Below, one piece after another: positions 6,929 to 13,561 of a DNA stretch of 21,663 nucleotides (position 1 is its first letter; every line of letters starts with the position of its first letter). A program made the translations under genes and the position numbers. The notes under the pieces were generated by a model. It ran no database searches. It was not told where the DNA came from and saw only the letters and a program-made list of their open reading frames with translations. This DNA is from Cacconaster sp033811195 (GTDB lineage Bacteria; Bacteroidota; Bacteroidia; Bacteroidales; UBA932): assembly GCA_033811195.1 (NCBI GenBank), contig JAPXOZ010000025.1, forward strand, positions 1-21,663, read 5' to 3'.

Positions 6929-8275
6929 TTAGAGAAACTTCAAAATTCTTTTCCATCTGATACTCTTTGGGAAAGACTTGTTTATATCCTTTGAGAACCA
7001 GATTACAGCCGGACGGCCCACAATATGATCCTCGGGAACAAATCCCCAGTAGCGTGAATCGAGTGAGTTATGACGGTTATCGCCCATCATGAAGTAGTAG
7101 TCCTGTTTGAATGTGTAGGTGGCTGTTTCTTCACCGTTAATGAAATATTTGCCATCCTTCTCTTCAAAATCATTCTCCTCATAGACCTCAATGATTCTAT
7201 AATAGAGGTCGATATTGCTTGCATCCAGCTCTACCGTAGCTCCCTTGTAGGGAATCCAAATAGGTCCGTAGTTGTCCTTAGTCCAGCCTTTCTCTACAAA
7301 GGGGAAGAGCATTTTGTAGGAATCGGGATAGTCTGGAGGATAAATATCCACATTTGGGGTTACGGAAACAACATTGCCCAGTGACTCTATTTTTGATAGC
7401 ATTTCACTTGTAAGTGGCAATTGGGGATAACCCGGAAGGGCAGAGTCGTACCACACTTCGGATGAGTTGACGCCAATATCTCTAAGGTGCACCGGATTTA
7501 TAGCAGTACCGTTGGTAACAACCGTATAGCTGTTCTGGATACCGGGATATTTCGTCTGTGGTGTTCCGTTGACAAAAAGACGTCCATCTCTCACTTCGAG
7601 AGTGTCACCGGCAATGGCGACGCATCTTTTAACATAATGGTCTTTCTTGTCTATGGGGCGTGAAATCAGAGGCCCAAAGGTCTTTACCGTGTAATCGCGA
7701 CCATTCATCCTCACATGTGTGTAATAATCCTCGACAGGAGCTTTAGTCAGCACCGTGTCACCATGAGGGAAACAGAAGACCACATAATCGTCACGCTTGA
7801 CATTGCCGAATCCTGCAATACGTTTATGGTCAAACTGTAGAATTGTGGAGTAGCTCTTCTTAAGCGTTCCCGGGAATACATTGTGAATAAAGGGCACCGA
7901 TACCGGTGTCTGTGGCATTTTGGGGCCGTAGGCCACCTTGCTTACAAACAGATAATCTCCTGTCATAAGGGAACTCTCCATTGAGGAGGAGGGAATCTTG
8001 AAGGCCTGGAAAAAGAAGATGTTGATGAAAGTTACCACTATCACTGCAAAAATGAGGGCATCAAGCCAATCGAGCAGTACATTACGTTTCTCTCCCTCCT
8101 TGTATTTCTTTTTCCAGAAGGCCCACTTTACCTTCCTGGTAATAAAGATGTCGAAAATTACGATTAGTCCGAATATCCACCACCAGTTGCGGATCCATAT
8201 TACCCACAATAGATAGAGTACGGCCCAAAATCCGAACCGTACCCATTTGTTCCCATATATTTCCTTAAAGGTCAA
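6929..8275 (-). CDS. lepB: Signal peptidase I, long Bacteroidota form
   Basis: This membrane protease removes signal peptides from proteins exported by Sec. Of 448 aa, hydrophobic segments at about 13-30, 32-45 and 72-92 anchor the N-terminus. The catalytic serine is Ser98 in SSSME and the general-base lysine is Lys216 in YVKRCVAIAGD. The GDN box at 398-400 leads into SRYWGFVP at 408-414. The roughly 170-residue spacing between Lys216 and GDN reflects a large insertion, usual for this phylum. I chose the TTG at 8275 because the frame is closed by the rplT stop three codons upstream and the next methionine is Met99, past the membrane anchor. Translation is probably coupled to rplT. Confidence 0.93.
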   Translation of the reverse strand: MTFKEIYGNKWVRFGFWAVLYLLWVIWIRNWWWIFGLIVIFDIFITRKVKWAFWKKKYKEGEKRNVLLDWLDALIFAVIVVTFINIFFFQAFKIPSSSMESSLMTGDYLFVSKVAYGPKMPQTPVSVPFIHNVFPGTLKKSYSTILQFDHKRIAGFGNVKRDDYVVFCFPHGDTVLTKAPVEDYYTHVRMNGRDYTVKTFGPLISRPIDKKDHYVKRCVAIAGDTLEVRDGRLFVNGTPQTKYPGIQNSYTVVTNGTAINPVHLRDIGVNSSEVWYDSALPGYPQLPLTSEMLSKIESLGNVVSVTPNVDIYPPDYPDSYKMLFPFVEKGWTKDNYGPIWIPYKGATVELDASNIDLYYRIIEVYEENDFEEKDGKYFINGEETATYTFKQDYYFMMGDNRHNSLDSRYWGFVPEDHIVGRPAVIWFSKDINKSFPKSIRWKRILKFL

Positions 8276-8281
8276 GGAGAA

Positions 8282-8626
8282 CTATTTTACGGAATTTACA
8301 ATAGCTTCGAATGCCTTTGGATTATTCATGGCGAGGTCGGCGAGAACCTTGCGGTTGAGGCCAACATTCTGCTTTGCAAGTTTGCCCATAAACTGGGAAT
8401 AGCTCATGCCATGCTGACGTGCAGCAGCATTGATACGTACAATCCAAAGTGAACGGAAGTTGCGTTTCTTGGTTTTGCGGTCACGATATGCGTAGGTCAA
8501 ACCTTTTTCGTAGGTATTTTTGGCTACGGTCCAAACATTCTTTCTTGCGAGAAAGTTACCGCGAGTTTGCTTTAAAATTTTCTTACGGCGAGCTCTTGAA
8601 GCTACCGAGTTAACCGATCTTGGCAT
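8282..8626 (-). CDS. rplT: 50S ribosomal protein L20 (bL20)
   Basis: A 114-aa basic protein needed early in large-subunit assembly. It has the long basic N-terminal helix region (SVASRARRKKILKQTRGN), the YAYRDRKTKKRNFRSLWIVRINAA core and a globular C-terminus ending in a lysine. Length is normal. It sits in the conserved infC-rpmI-rplT order, 82 bases after rpmI. Its TAG stop is in frame with the lepB start only two codons further on. In other bacteria L20 represses this operon by binding its mRNA; whether that happens here is not shown. Confidence 0.97.
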   Translation of the reverse strand: MPRSVNSVASRARRKKILKQTRGNFLARKNVWTVAKNTYEKGLTYAYRDRKTKKRNFRSLWIVRINAAARQHGMSYSQFMGKLAKQNVGLNRKVLADLAMNNPKAFEAIVNSVK

Positions 8627-8708
8627 AAATGAAATTTTGGTTTTGGAAGCCAGCGCTCATTATGAGACTTGTTAAAGCTGGACATCCGGGTTAAACATCA
8701 ATAAAAAA

Positions 8709-8903
8709 TTACTTCACTAACAGGAGTTTCACTCTCTTTTCATCAGCTTTGTCAACCAAACCGAACTGGGTGAGTCTCCTTTTTTGCTTCTTGGTCTTCT
8801 TTGTCAGAATGTGACTTTTGTAAGCATGTTTTCTTTTAATTTTTCCAGAACCGGTGAGCGTAAAACGCTTCTTTGTACCGGAGTTGGTCTTGATTTTTGG
8901 CAT
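8709..8903 (-). CDS. rpmI: 50S ribosomal protein L35 (bL35)
   Basis: A 64-aa, very basic protein of the large ribosomal subunit. MPKIKTNSGTKKRF at the start, GSGKIKRKHAYKSHILTKK in the middle and RRLTQFGLV near the end are diagnostic for the family. It lies 42 bases after infC and before rplT in the universal order. Confidence 0.97.
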   Translation of the reverse strand: MPKIKTNSGTKKRFTLTGSGKIKRKHAYKSHILTKKTKKQKRRLTQFGLVDKADEKRVKLLLVK

Positions 8904-8945
8904 AGTTAAATGTTTTAACTTGTTTTAATATGATTGGTTAATAAA

Positions 8946-9545
8946 TTATTTCTTTTTTATGGGGGCAATCATCATTATCATTCTCTTACCCTCTAATTTT
9001 GGCATCTGTTCCGCCTTACCATACTCTTCAAGCTCAAGTGCAAACCTTAAAAGGAGTTTCTCACCTTGGTCGGAGAAGAGAATTGAACGTCCTCTGAAAA
9101 AGACATAGGCCTTGACCTTTGATCCCTCAGAGAGGAAATTCTTTGCGTGGTTGAGCTTAAACTGAAAATCGTGCTCATCAGTATTTGGACCGAACCGAAT
9201 CTCTTTGATCACGATTTTAGCCGCATTGGCCTTCTGTTCTTTCGCTCTTTTCTTCTGCTGATACAGATATTTTTGGTAATCCAGTATCTTGCATACGGGA
9301 GGATCGGCATTAGGCGAAATCTCAACCAGATCGAGCTCTTGTGATTGAGCCATTTCCAAAGCCTGTGAAAGCGGATATATGCCCTGCTCCGGAATATTAT
9401 CCCCGACAACTCTTACGCGTTGTGCGGTGATGGCTTCGTTGATCCTTAAACCCTCTTCCCTGCGATCTCGAGGTAATCTTCGATCAGGCTGTCTCGGACC
9501 TTTGTAAGGTGGTTTGGGTTTCTGCGGTTTGTAGTTTGTCGCTAT
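8946..9545 (-). CDS. infC: Translation initiation factor IF-3, predicted AUA start codon
   Basis: IF3 binds the 30S subunit, keeps 50S off and proofreads the start codon. From an ATA at 9545-9543 the product is 199 aa. A basic, proline-rich extension fills residues 1-30. The N-terminal domain follows (LRINEAITAQRVRVVGDN near 33-50, then GIYPLSQALEMAQ), then a linker with KICDILYQ-like DYQKYLYQQKKRAKEQ, and the C-terminal domain with IKEIRFGPNTDEHDF. No ATG, GTG or TTG occurs in frame between the upstream stop and the TTG at 9359, which would delete most of the N-terminal domain. A perfect AGGAGG lies 8 bases before the ATA. infC is the classic gene with a rare start (AUU in E. coli) used for autoregulation, so AUA here is plausible. 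Confidence 0.88.
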   Translation of the reverse strand: MATNYKPQKPKPPYKGPRQPDRRLPRDRREEGLRINEAITAQRVRVVGDNIPEQGIYPLSQALEMAQSQELDLVEISPNADPPVCKILDYQKYLYQQKKRAKEQKANAAKIVIKEIRFGPNTDEHDFQFKLNHAKNFLSEGSKVKAYVFFRGRSILFSDQGEKLLLRFALELEEYGKAEQMPKLEGKRMIMMIAPIKKK

Positions 9546-9553
9546 AGTGTTAT

Positions 9554-9559
9554 CCTCCT
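9554..9559 (-). promoter_or_regulatory. Strong Shine-Dalgarno sequence for infC
   Basis: On the minus strand AGGAGG (within AAAGGAGG) is followed by an 8-base spacer and then the ATA start. It is the only full Shine-Dalgarno seen ahead of the gene starts I checked in this window, which otherwise have A/T-rich leaders. It fixes the infC start and suggests special initiation control. Confidence 0.8.
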
Positions 9560-9579
9560 TTATTTAGTTAATAATATAG

Positions 9580-11514
9580 TTAACTGAGCTGTTGCTCGAT
9601 TTCTTTTCTTATGAAAGTAACGAATTCCTCAATTGTCATTGTGCCTTTGTCACCCTCTCCTTGCTTCCTTACGGAGACGGAATTGGTTGACTCTTCTTTC
9701 TCTCCCACTACCAGCAAATAGGGAATACGCTTGATCTCATTTTCGCGTATCCTCTTGCCAATAGTCTCGTTACGATCGTCTATGGAGCTGCGAATATCGG
9801 AATTATTAAGCAATTCACAAACTTTTTCTGCAAAATCGTTGTATTTTTCGCTGATAGGCAACACGATAACCTGATCAGGAGCGAGCCATAGAGGAAACTT
9901 TCCACCGGTGTGCTCAATGAGTACCGCAACAAATCTTTCCATGGAGCCGAAAGGAGCACGGTGGATCATTATGGGGCGGTATTTCTTGTCATCGCTGCCC
10001 ACATACTCGAGCTCGAAGCGTTCAGGTAGGTTGTAGTCCACCTGTATAGTGCCTAGCTGCCACTTGCGGCCGATCGCATCCTTAACCATAAAGTCAAGCT
10101 TTGGTCCATAAAAAGCTGCTTCGCCAAGCTCTACAGTAGTATCGAGTCCCCTCTCTTTAGTAGCCTCAATTATGGCGCTTTCTGCCCTCTCCCAATTCTC
10201 GTCGGTTCCAATGTATTTCTCGTGATTGTTGGGGTCTCGGAGAGAAATCTGGACGGTGAAGTCCTTGAAATCTAAAGTTTTGAAAATATAGAGTACAATA
10301 TCAATCACTTTGCAGAACTCCTCCTTTAGTTGGTCTTCGCGACAGAATATATGTGCATCATCCTGGGTGAAGCCACGTACACGTGTCAATCCATGGAGTT
10401 CACCGCTCTGTTCATAGCGGTAAACTGTGCCGAACTCTGCAAGGCGCAGGGGTAGATCTTTGTACGAACGAGGTTTGGTCTTGTATATCTCGCAATGGTG
10501 GGGACAATTCATTGGTTTTAGCAGGAACTCTTCACCTTCCTGAGGTGTGCTTATGGGTCGGAATGAGTCCTGTCCATACTTAGCATAGTGCCCGGATGTA
10601 ACATAGAGCTCCTTCTGTCCGATATGGGGGGTAATCACCGGCTGGTAGCCGTGTTCCTTCTGTACCTTTTTAAGGAAGGTCTCAAGTTGTTCCCTCAGAG
10701 CTGCACCACGGGGGAGCCACAATGGCAGACCCTGTCCAACTTTTTGAGAAAATGCAAAGAGTTCAAGCTCTCTTCCAAGTTTGCGGTGGTCTCTCTTTTT
10801 AGCCTCTTCGAGCATTTTAAGATATTCGTCGAGGAGTGATTTTTTGGGAAAGGTTATGCCGTAGATGCGAGTGAGCATCTTATTCTTCTCGTTACCTCTC
10901 CAGTATGCACCCGCAATGGTGGTGAGCTTCACCGCTTTGATTACGGATGTATCCCTGAGGTGGGGTCCACGGCAGAGGTCAGTAAAGACACCGTTGGTAT
11001 AAAAAGTGATAGTGCCGTCATCGAGATCATCTATGAGTTCACATTTATACTCATCGCCTTTAGCGCTATATTTTGCCATTGCCTCCTCTTTGGAGACATC
11101 AATTCTGGTGAAGCGCTCCTTCTGCTGGGCAAGTTCGATCATCTTTTTCTCTATTTTCGCCAGGTCAGCCTCCACTATTTGTTTCTCGCCCAGGTCTACG
11201 TCATAATAGAAGCCATTCTCGATAGAGGGGCCTATGCCGAACTTTACACCGGGATAGAGAATTTCGAGAGCCTCAGCCATAAGATGGCTTGAAGAGTGCC
11301 AGAATGTGCTTTTCGCCTCATCGTCCTCCCATTTGTGGAGTTTGAGGGTTGCATCTTCGACAATAGGTCTTTCAAGGTCGTGTATCGAACCGTTGACTGT
11401 TGCAACCAAGATGTCGGCGGCAAGTCTGGGACTTATGCTCTCAGCTATCCGGTACGGAGTTGCACCTTTAGGATATTCTTTGACACTGCCGTCAGGAAAT
11501 GTTATTTTAATCAT
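9580..11514 (-). CDS. thrS: Threonyl-tRNA synthetase
   Basis: This charges tRNA-Thr and edits mis-charged serine. The 644-aa protein has the standard architecture. A TGS domain spans about 1-62. The editing domain carries HSSSH at 73-77 and a CRGPH at 181-185. The class II catalytic core has MNCPHH at 335-340 (Cys337 is a zinc ligand), the RYEQSGELHGLTRVRGFTQDD motif 2 region at about 366-386, His388, and a motif 3 containing APFGSMERF. A C-terminal anticodon-binding domain follows. Length is normal for the family. It is first in the unit thrS-infC-rpmI-rplT-lepB, with infC starting 34 bases after its stop. A predicted promoter lies 37-68 bases upstream. Confidence 0.97.
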   Translation of the reverse strand: MIKITFPDGSVKEYPKGATPYRIAESISPRLAADILVATVNGSIHDLERPIVEDATLKLHKWEDDEAKSTFWHSSSHLMAEALEILYPGVKFGIGPSIENGFYYDVDLGEKQIVEADLAKIEKKMIELAQQKERFTRIDVSKEEAMAKYSAKGDEYKCELIDDLDDGTITFYTNGVFTDLCRGPHLRDTSVIKAVKLTTIAGAYWRGNEKNKMLTRIYGITFPKKSLLDEYLKMLEEAKKRDHRKLGRELELFAFSQKVGQGLPLWLPRGAALREQLETFLKKVQKEHGYQPVITPHIGQKELYVTSGHYAKYGQDSFRPISTPQEGEEFLLKPMNCPHHCEIYKTKPRSYKDLPLRLAEFGTVYRYEQSGELHGLTRVRGFTQDDAHIFCREDQLKEEFCKVIDIVLYIFKTLDFKDFTVQISLRDPNNHEKYIGTDENWERAESAIIEATKERGLDTTVELGEAAFYGPKLDFMVKDAIGRKWQLGTIQVDYNLPERFELEYVGSDDKKYRPIMIHRAPFGSMERFVAVLIEHTGGKFPLWLAPDQVIVLPISEKYNDFAEKVCELLNNSDIRSSIDDRNETIGKRIRENEIKRIPYLLVVGEKEESTNSVSVRKQGEGDKGTMTIEEFVTFIRKEIEQQLS

Positions 11515-11550
11515 GATATATGTTATTGTTCATTTTTCTGTTTCGACTCG

Positions 11551-11582
11551 CAAAGGTAAGATTTTATTTCGTATCTTTGCAA
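11551..11582 (-). promoter_or_regulatory. Predicted thrS operon promoter (-33 and -7)
   Basis: On the minus strand, TTG (11582-11580) is followed by a 21-base spacer and TACCTTTG (11558-11551), which fits TAnnTTTG. The -7 box lies 37 bases before the thrS ATG. The -33 element overlaps the -7 box of the divergent promoter on the other strand. Confidence 0.55.
11572..11579 (+). promoter_or_regulatory. Predicted DUF4199/GT2 promoter, -7 box
   Basis: TATCTTTG matches TAnnTTTG and lies 40 bases before the DUF4199 ATG. No clear TTTG is present about 20 bases upstream, where the thrS -7 box sits instead. Confidence 0.5.
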
Positions 11583-11618
11583 CCTTAATAGCAATAATTG
11601 ATACTGAAAAACAGATAC

Positions 11619-12143
11619 ATGGCACACAAAACAACAGGTATTTCAAACTGGAGCGAAGCGGCTCGTGACGGCCTCTTCCTTGCTCTGGTTACGGTGGTTT
11701 TAATTTCGTTCAACGCTCTCGTTGAGAATGCTGCTCTTAAGTTTCTTTTCTGGCTGGTGAAATTTGTCGGTTCTGTATGGCTGCTCTATTTTTTTATGAG
11801 AAAATTTAGAAAGGTAGAGCCGGATAGTTCCGTTTTCAAACAGGGAGTAAGAATCTGTCTTTTTTCTTCACTTATCTGTGCGGTATATATCTTTTTTATG
11901 TATACTTTTCTTTTTCCGGAAATGGTATCGGAAATGTTTGAGGCCTTTTACTCCGCACCCGAATTTGCATCGCTTTCATCCAACGTGACAGATATGTTGC
12001 TTAAGATTGAGGACAATTTTGCAAAATACTCCTGCATATCCACTTTTATTTGGAATTTCATATTAGGTGTAATAATTTCTGCTATAATTGCACGTTCAAT
12101 TACTCGCAAGACCATTTTTACCGACGACAACAATACAATTTGA
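11619..12143 (+). CDS. DUF4199-like integral membrane protein
   Basis: A 174-aa protein with four predicted membrane helices at roughly residues 16-36, 41-61, 76-99 and 137-160, and a loop at about 100-136 with an amphipathic stretch. Topology, size and position before a GT2 glycosyltransferase fit the DUF4199 family common in Bacteroidota; its biochemical role is unknown. I chose the ATG at 11619 rather than the TTG 21 bases upstream because it gives a normal start near the first helix. It ends 3 bases before the glycosyltransferase, so the two are almost certainly co-translated and may act together in the membrane. Confidence 0.8.
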   Translation: MAHKTTGISNWSEAARDGLFLALVTVVLISFNALVENAALKFLFWLVKFVGSVWLLYFFMRKFRKVEPDSSVFKQGVRICLFSSLICAVYIFFMYTFLFPEMVSEMFEAFYSAPEFASLSSNVTDMLLKIEDNFAKYSCISTFIWNFILGVIISAIIARSITRKTIFTDDNNTI

Positions 12144-12146
12144 GAC

Positions 12147-13097
12147 ATGGACCTTTCTATTGTAATATCACTTTTTAATGAAGCCGAATCCCTTCCGGAA
12201 TTGGTGTCGTGGATTGGCAGAGCACTTGCTCCCGAGCAATTGGAATATGAAATCATAATGGTTGATGATGGCAGTACCGACAATTCCTGGCAGGTTATTG
12301 AGGATCTTAAAAAAAGTTATCCCGAGATTAGAGGTATTTCGTTCCGTCGCAACTATGGTAAATCTGCAGCTCTTTATAAGGGCTTTGAAATCGCTAGAGG
12401 TGATATCGTGGTAACTATGGATGCCGATCTCCAGGACAGCCCTGAGGAAATCCCCGAAATGATGAGGATGATCAAGGAAGAGGGTTATGACCTTGTTTCC
12501 GGTTGGAAGAAAAAACGCTATGACGGTACATTTACAAAAAATATCCCATCTAAGCTATACAATGCCACTGCCAGAAAGGTCACAGGAATTAAACTCCATG
12601 ACATGAATTGCGGTCTCAAAGCCTATCGCAAAACAGTTGTCAAGAATATTGAGGTCTATGGAGAGATGCACCGTTTTATTCCATACCTAGCCAAGCAGGC
12701 AGGTTTTGCCAAAATCGGCGAGAAAGTAGTACAGCACCAGGCCCGTAAATATGGCAAGAGCAAGTTTGGCTTAAACCGTTTTATAAATGGTTTTCTCGAC
12801 CTACTTTCCGTTTGGTTTCTCCAGGTGTTCGGCAAAAAACCGATGCACTTTTTTGGGAGTATCGGTATACTTACTTTTGTTATTGGTATTGTAATCGCAA
12901 TTTGGCTGATTGTGGCCAAACTCATTGCACAGTCGCATGGTAGTATATTCCGTCCTGTTACAGATCAGCCTCTATTTTATCTGGCACTGCTGATGGCCTT
13001 GATAGGAGTGATACTTTTCCTCACCGGATTCCTTGGCGAGCTTATTACAAGAAATAGCCAGGAGAGGAACAAATACAATATCCGCAAGGAAATCTAA
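12147..13097 (+). CDS. Family 2 glycosyltransferase, polyprenyl-phosphate type (DPM1/GtrB-like)
   Basis: Probably moves a sugar from a nucleotide donor to a lipid carrier or membrane acceptor on the cytoplasmic face. Of 316 aa, the GT-A domain (1-230) has the N-terminal SIVISLFNEAESL, DDGSTDNS at 40-47 and the metal-binding DADLQD at 92-97. HDMNCGLKAYR at 151-161 and an RKYGKSKFG basic patch at 200-208 are both typical of the DPM1/GtrB/ArnC group. Two membrane helices at about 236-260 and 276-300 follow, then a basic tail. The donor sugar and acceptor cannot be told from sequence. It is paired with the DUF4199 gene and ends only 7 bases from the converging bactofilin gene. Confidence 0.9.
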   Translation: MDLSIVISLFNEAESLPELVSWIGRALAPEQLEYEIIMVDDGSTDNSWQVIEDLKKSYPEIRGISFRRNYGKSAALYKGFEIARGDIVVTMDADLQDSPEEIPEMMRMIKEEGYDLVSGWKKKRYDGTFTKNIPSKLYNATARKVTGIKLHDMNCGLKAYRKTVVKNIEVYGEMHRFIPYLAKQAGFAKIGEKVVQHQARKYGKSKFGLNRFINGFLDLLSVWFLQVFGKKPMHFFGSIGILTFVIGIVIAIWLIVAKLIAQSHGSIFRPVTDQPLFYLALLMALIGVILFLTGFLGELITRNSQERNKYNIRKEI

Positions 13098-13104
13098 TAA
13101 TAAT

Positions 13105-13536
13105 CTACTTTTTCGGATCTTTTGGAGTCTCTTTTTCAGGAGAAGAGCCTTTGAATTCTTCCTCCATTTTCTGGTACTCCTCTTGTGTAATGATTTTACA
13201 GGTACCGTTGAAGCGCGCACCGCTCTCAACACTCAACTTATGAGTTTGAAGAAGCCCTTTGAACACACAGGTGCTCTGTAACATAAGAGTGTCACCAATC
13301 ATTACATCCCCATCAATACGGCCGTAGATATCGGCATTTTTGCAACAAATATTACCGCATAGATGTCCTGTTTCACCAATAATCAATTTGCCCGAAGTGT
13401 AAATATCTCCTATAAATGAGCCGTCAATCCTTACATCCTTTTCTGAAAACAGAGTTGCTGCACGGATTTCAGTACCTACGGGTATTCGGGTTATTTCGTG
13501 GGCATGTGCCTGCTGGGAAGTGTTCTTTTCTGCCAT
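13105..13536 (-). CDS. Bactofilin (polymer-forming cytoskeletal protein)
   Basis: Bactofilins polymerise without nucleotides into filaments that position envelope-building enzymes. This 143-aa protein has a short polar N-terminus (1-22) and a glycine- and hydrophobic-spaced beta-helix core at about 23-115. The core repeats patterns such as VRIDGSFIGDI, KLIIGETGHLCGNI and ADIYGRIDGDVMIG. A charged, lysine- and glutamate-rich tail ends the protein. Size and layout fit the DUF583/bactofilin family. It is the last gene of the secA-lpdA-bactofilin unit, 25 bases after lpdA, and abuts the glycosyltransferase tail to tail. Confidence 0.9.
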   Translation of the reverse strand: MAEKNTSQQAHAHEITRIPVGTEIRAATLFSEKDVRIDGSFIGDIYTSGKLIIGETGHLCGNICCKNADIYGRIDGDVMIGDTLMLQSTCVFKGLLQTHKLSVESGARFNGTCKIITQEEYQKMEEEFKGSSPEKETPKDPKK

Positions 13537-13561
13537 AATCCGAAATTTAAGGTTAGAGAAT

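Noticed and set aside
8276..8284. Programmed readthrough of the rplT TAG to make an L20-LepB fusion
   Set aside because: Frames match, but no readthrough signal is apparent, and both proteins are complete on their own; re-initiation at TTG is simpler.
8946..9359. infC starting at the TTG at 9359 (137 aa)
   Set aside because: It would remove most of the N-terminal domain although the frame upstream encodes conserved IF3 residues and is preceded by a well-spaced AGGAGG.
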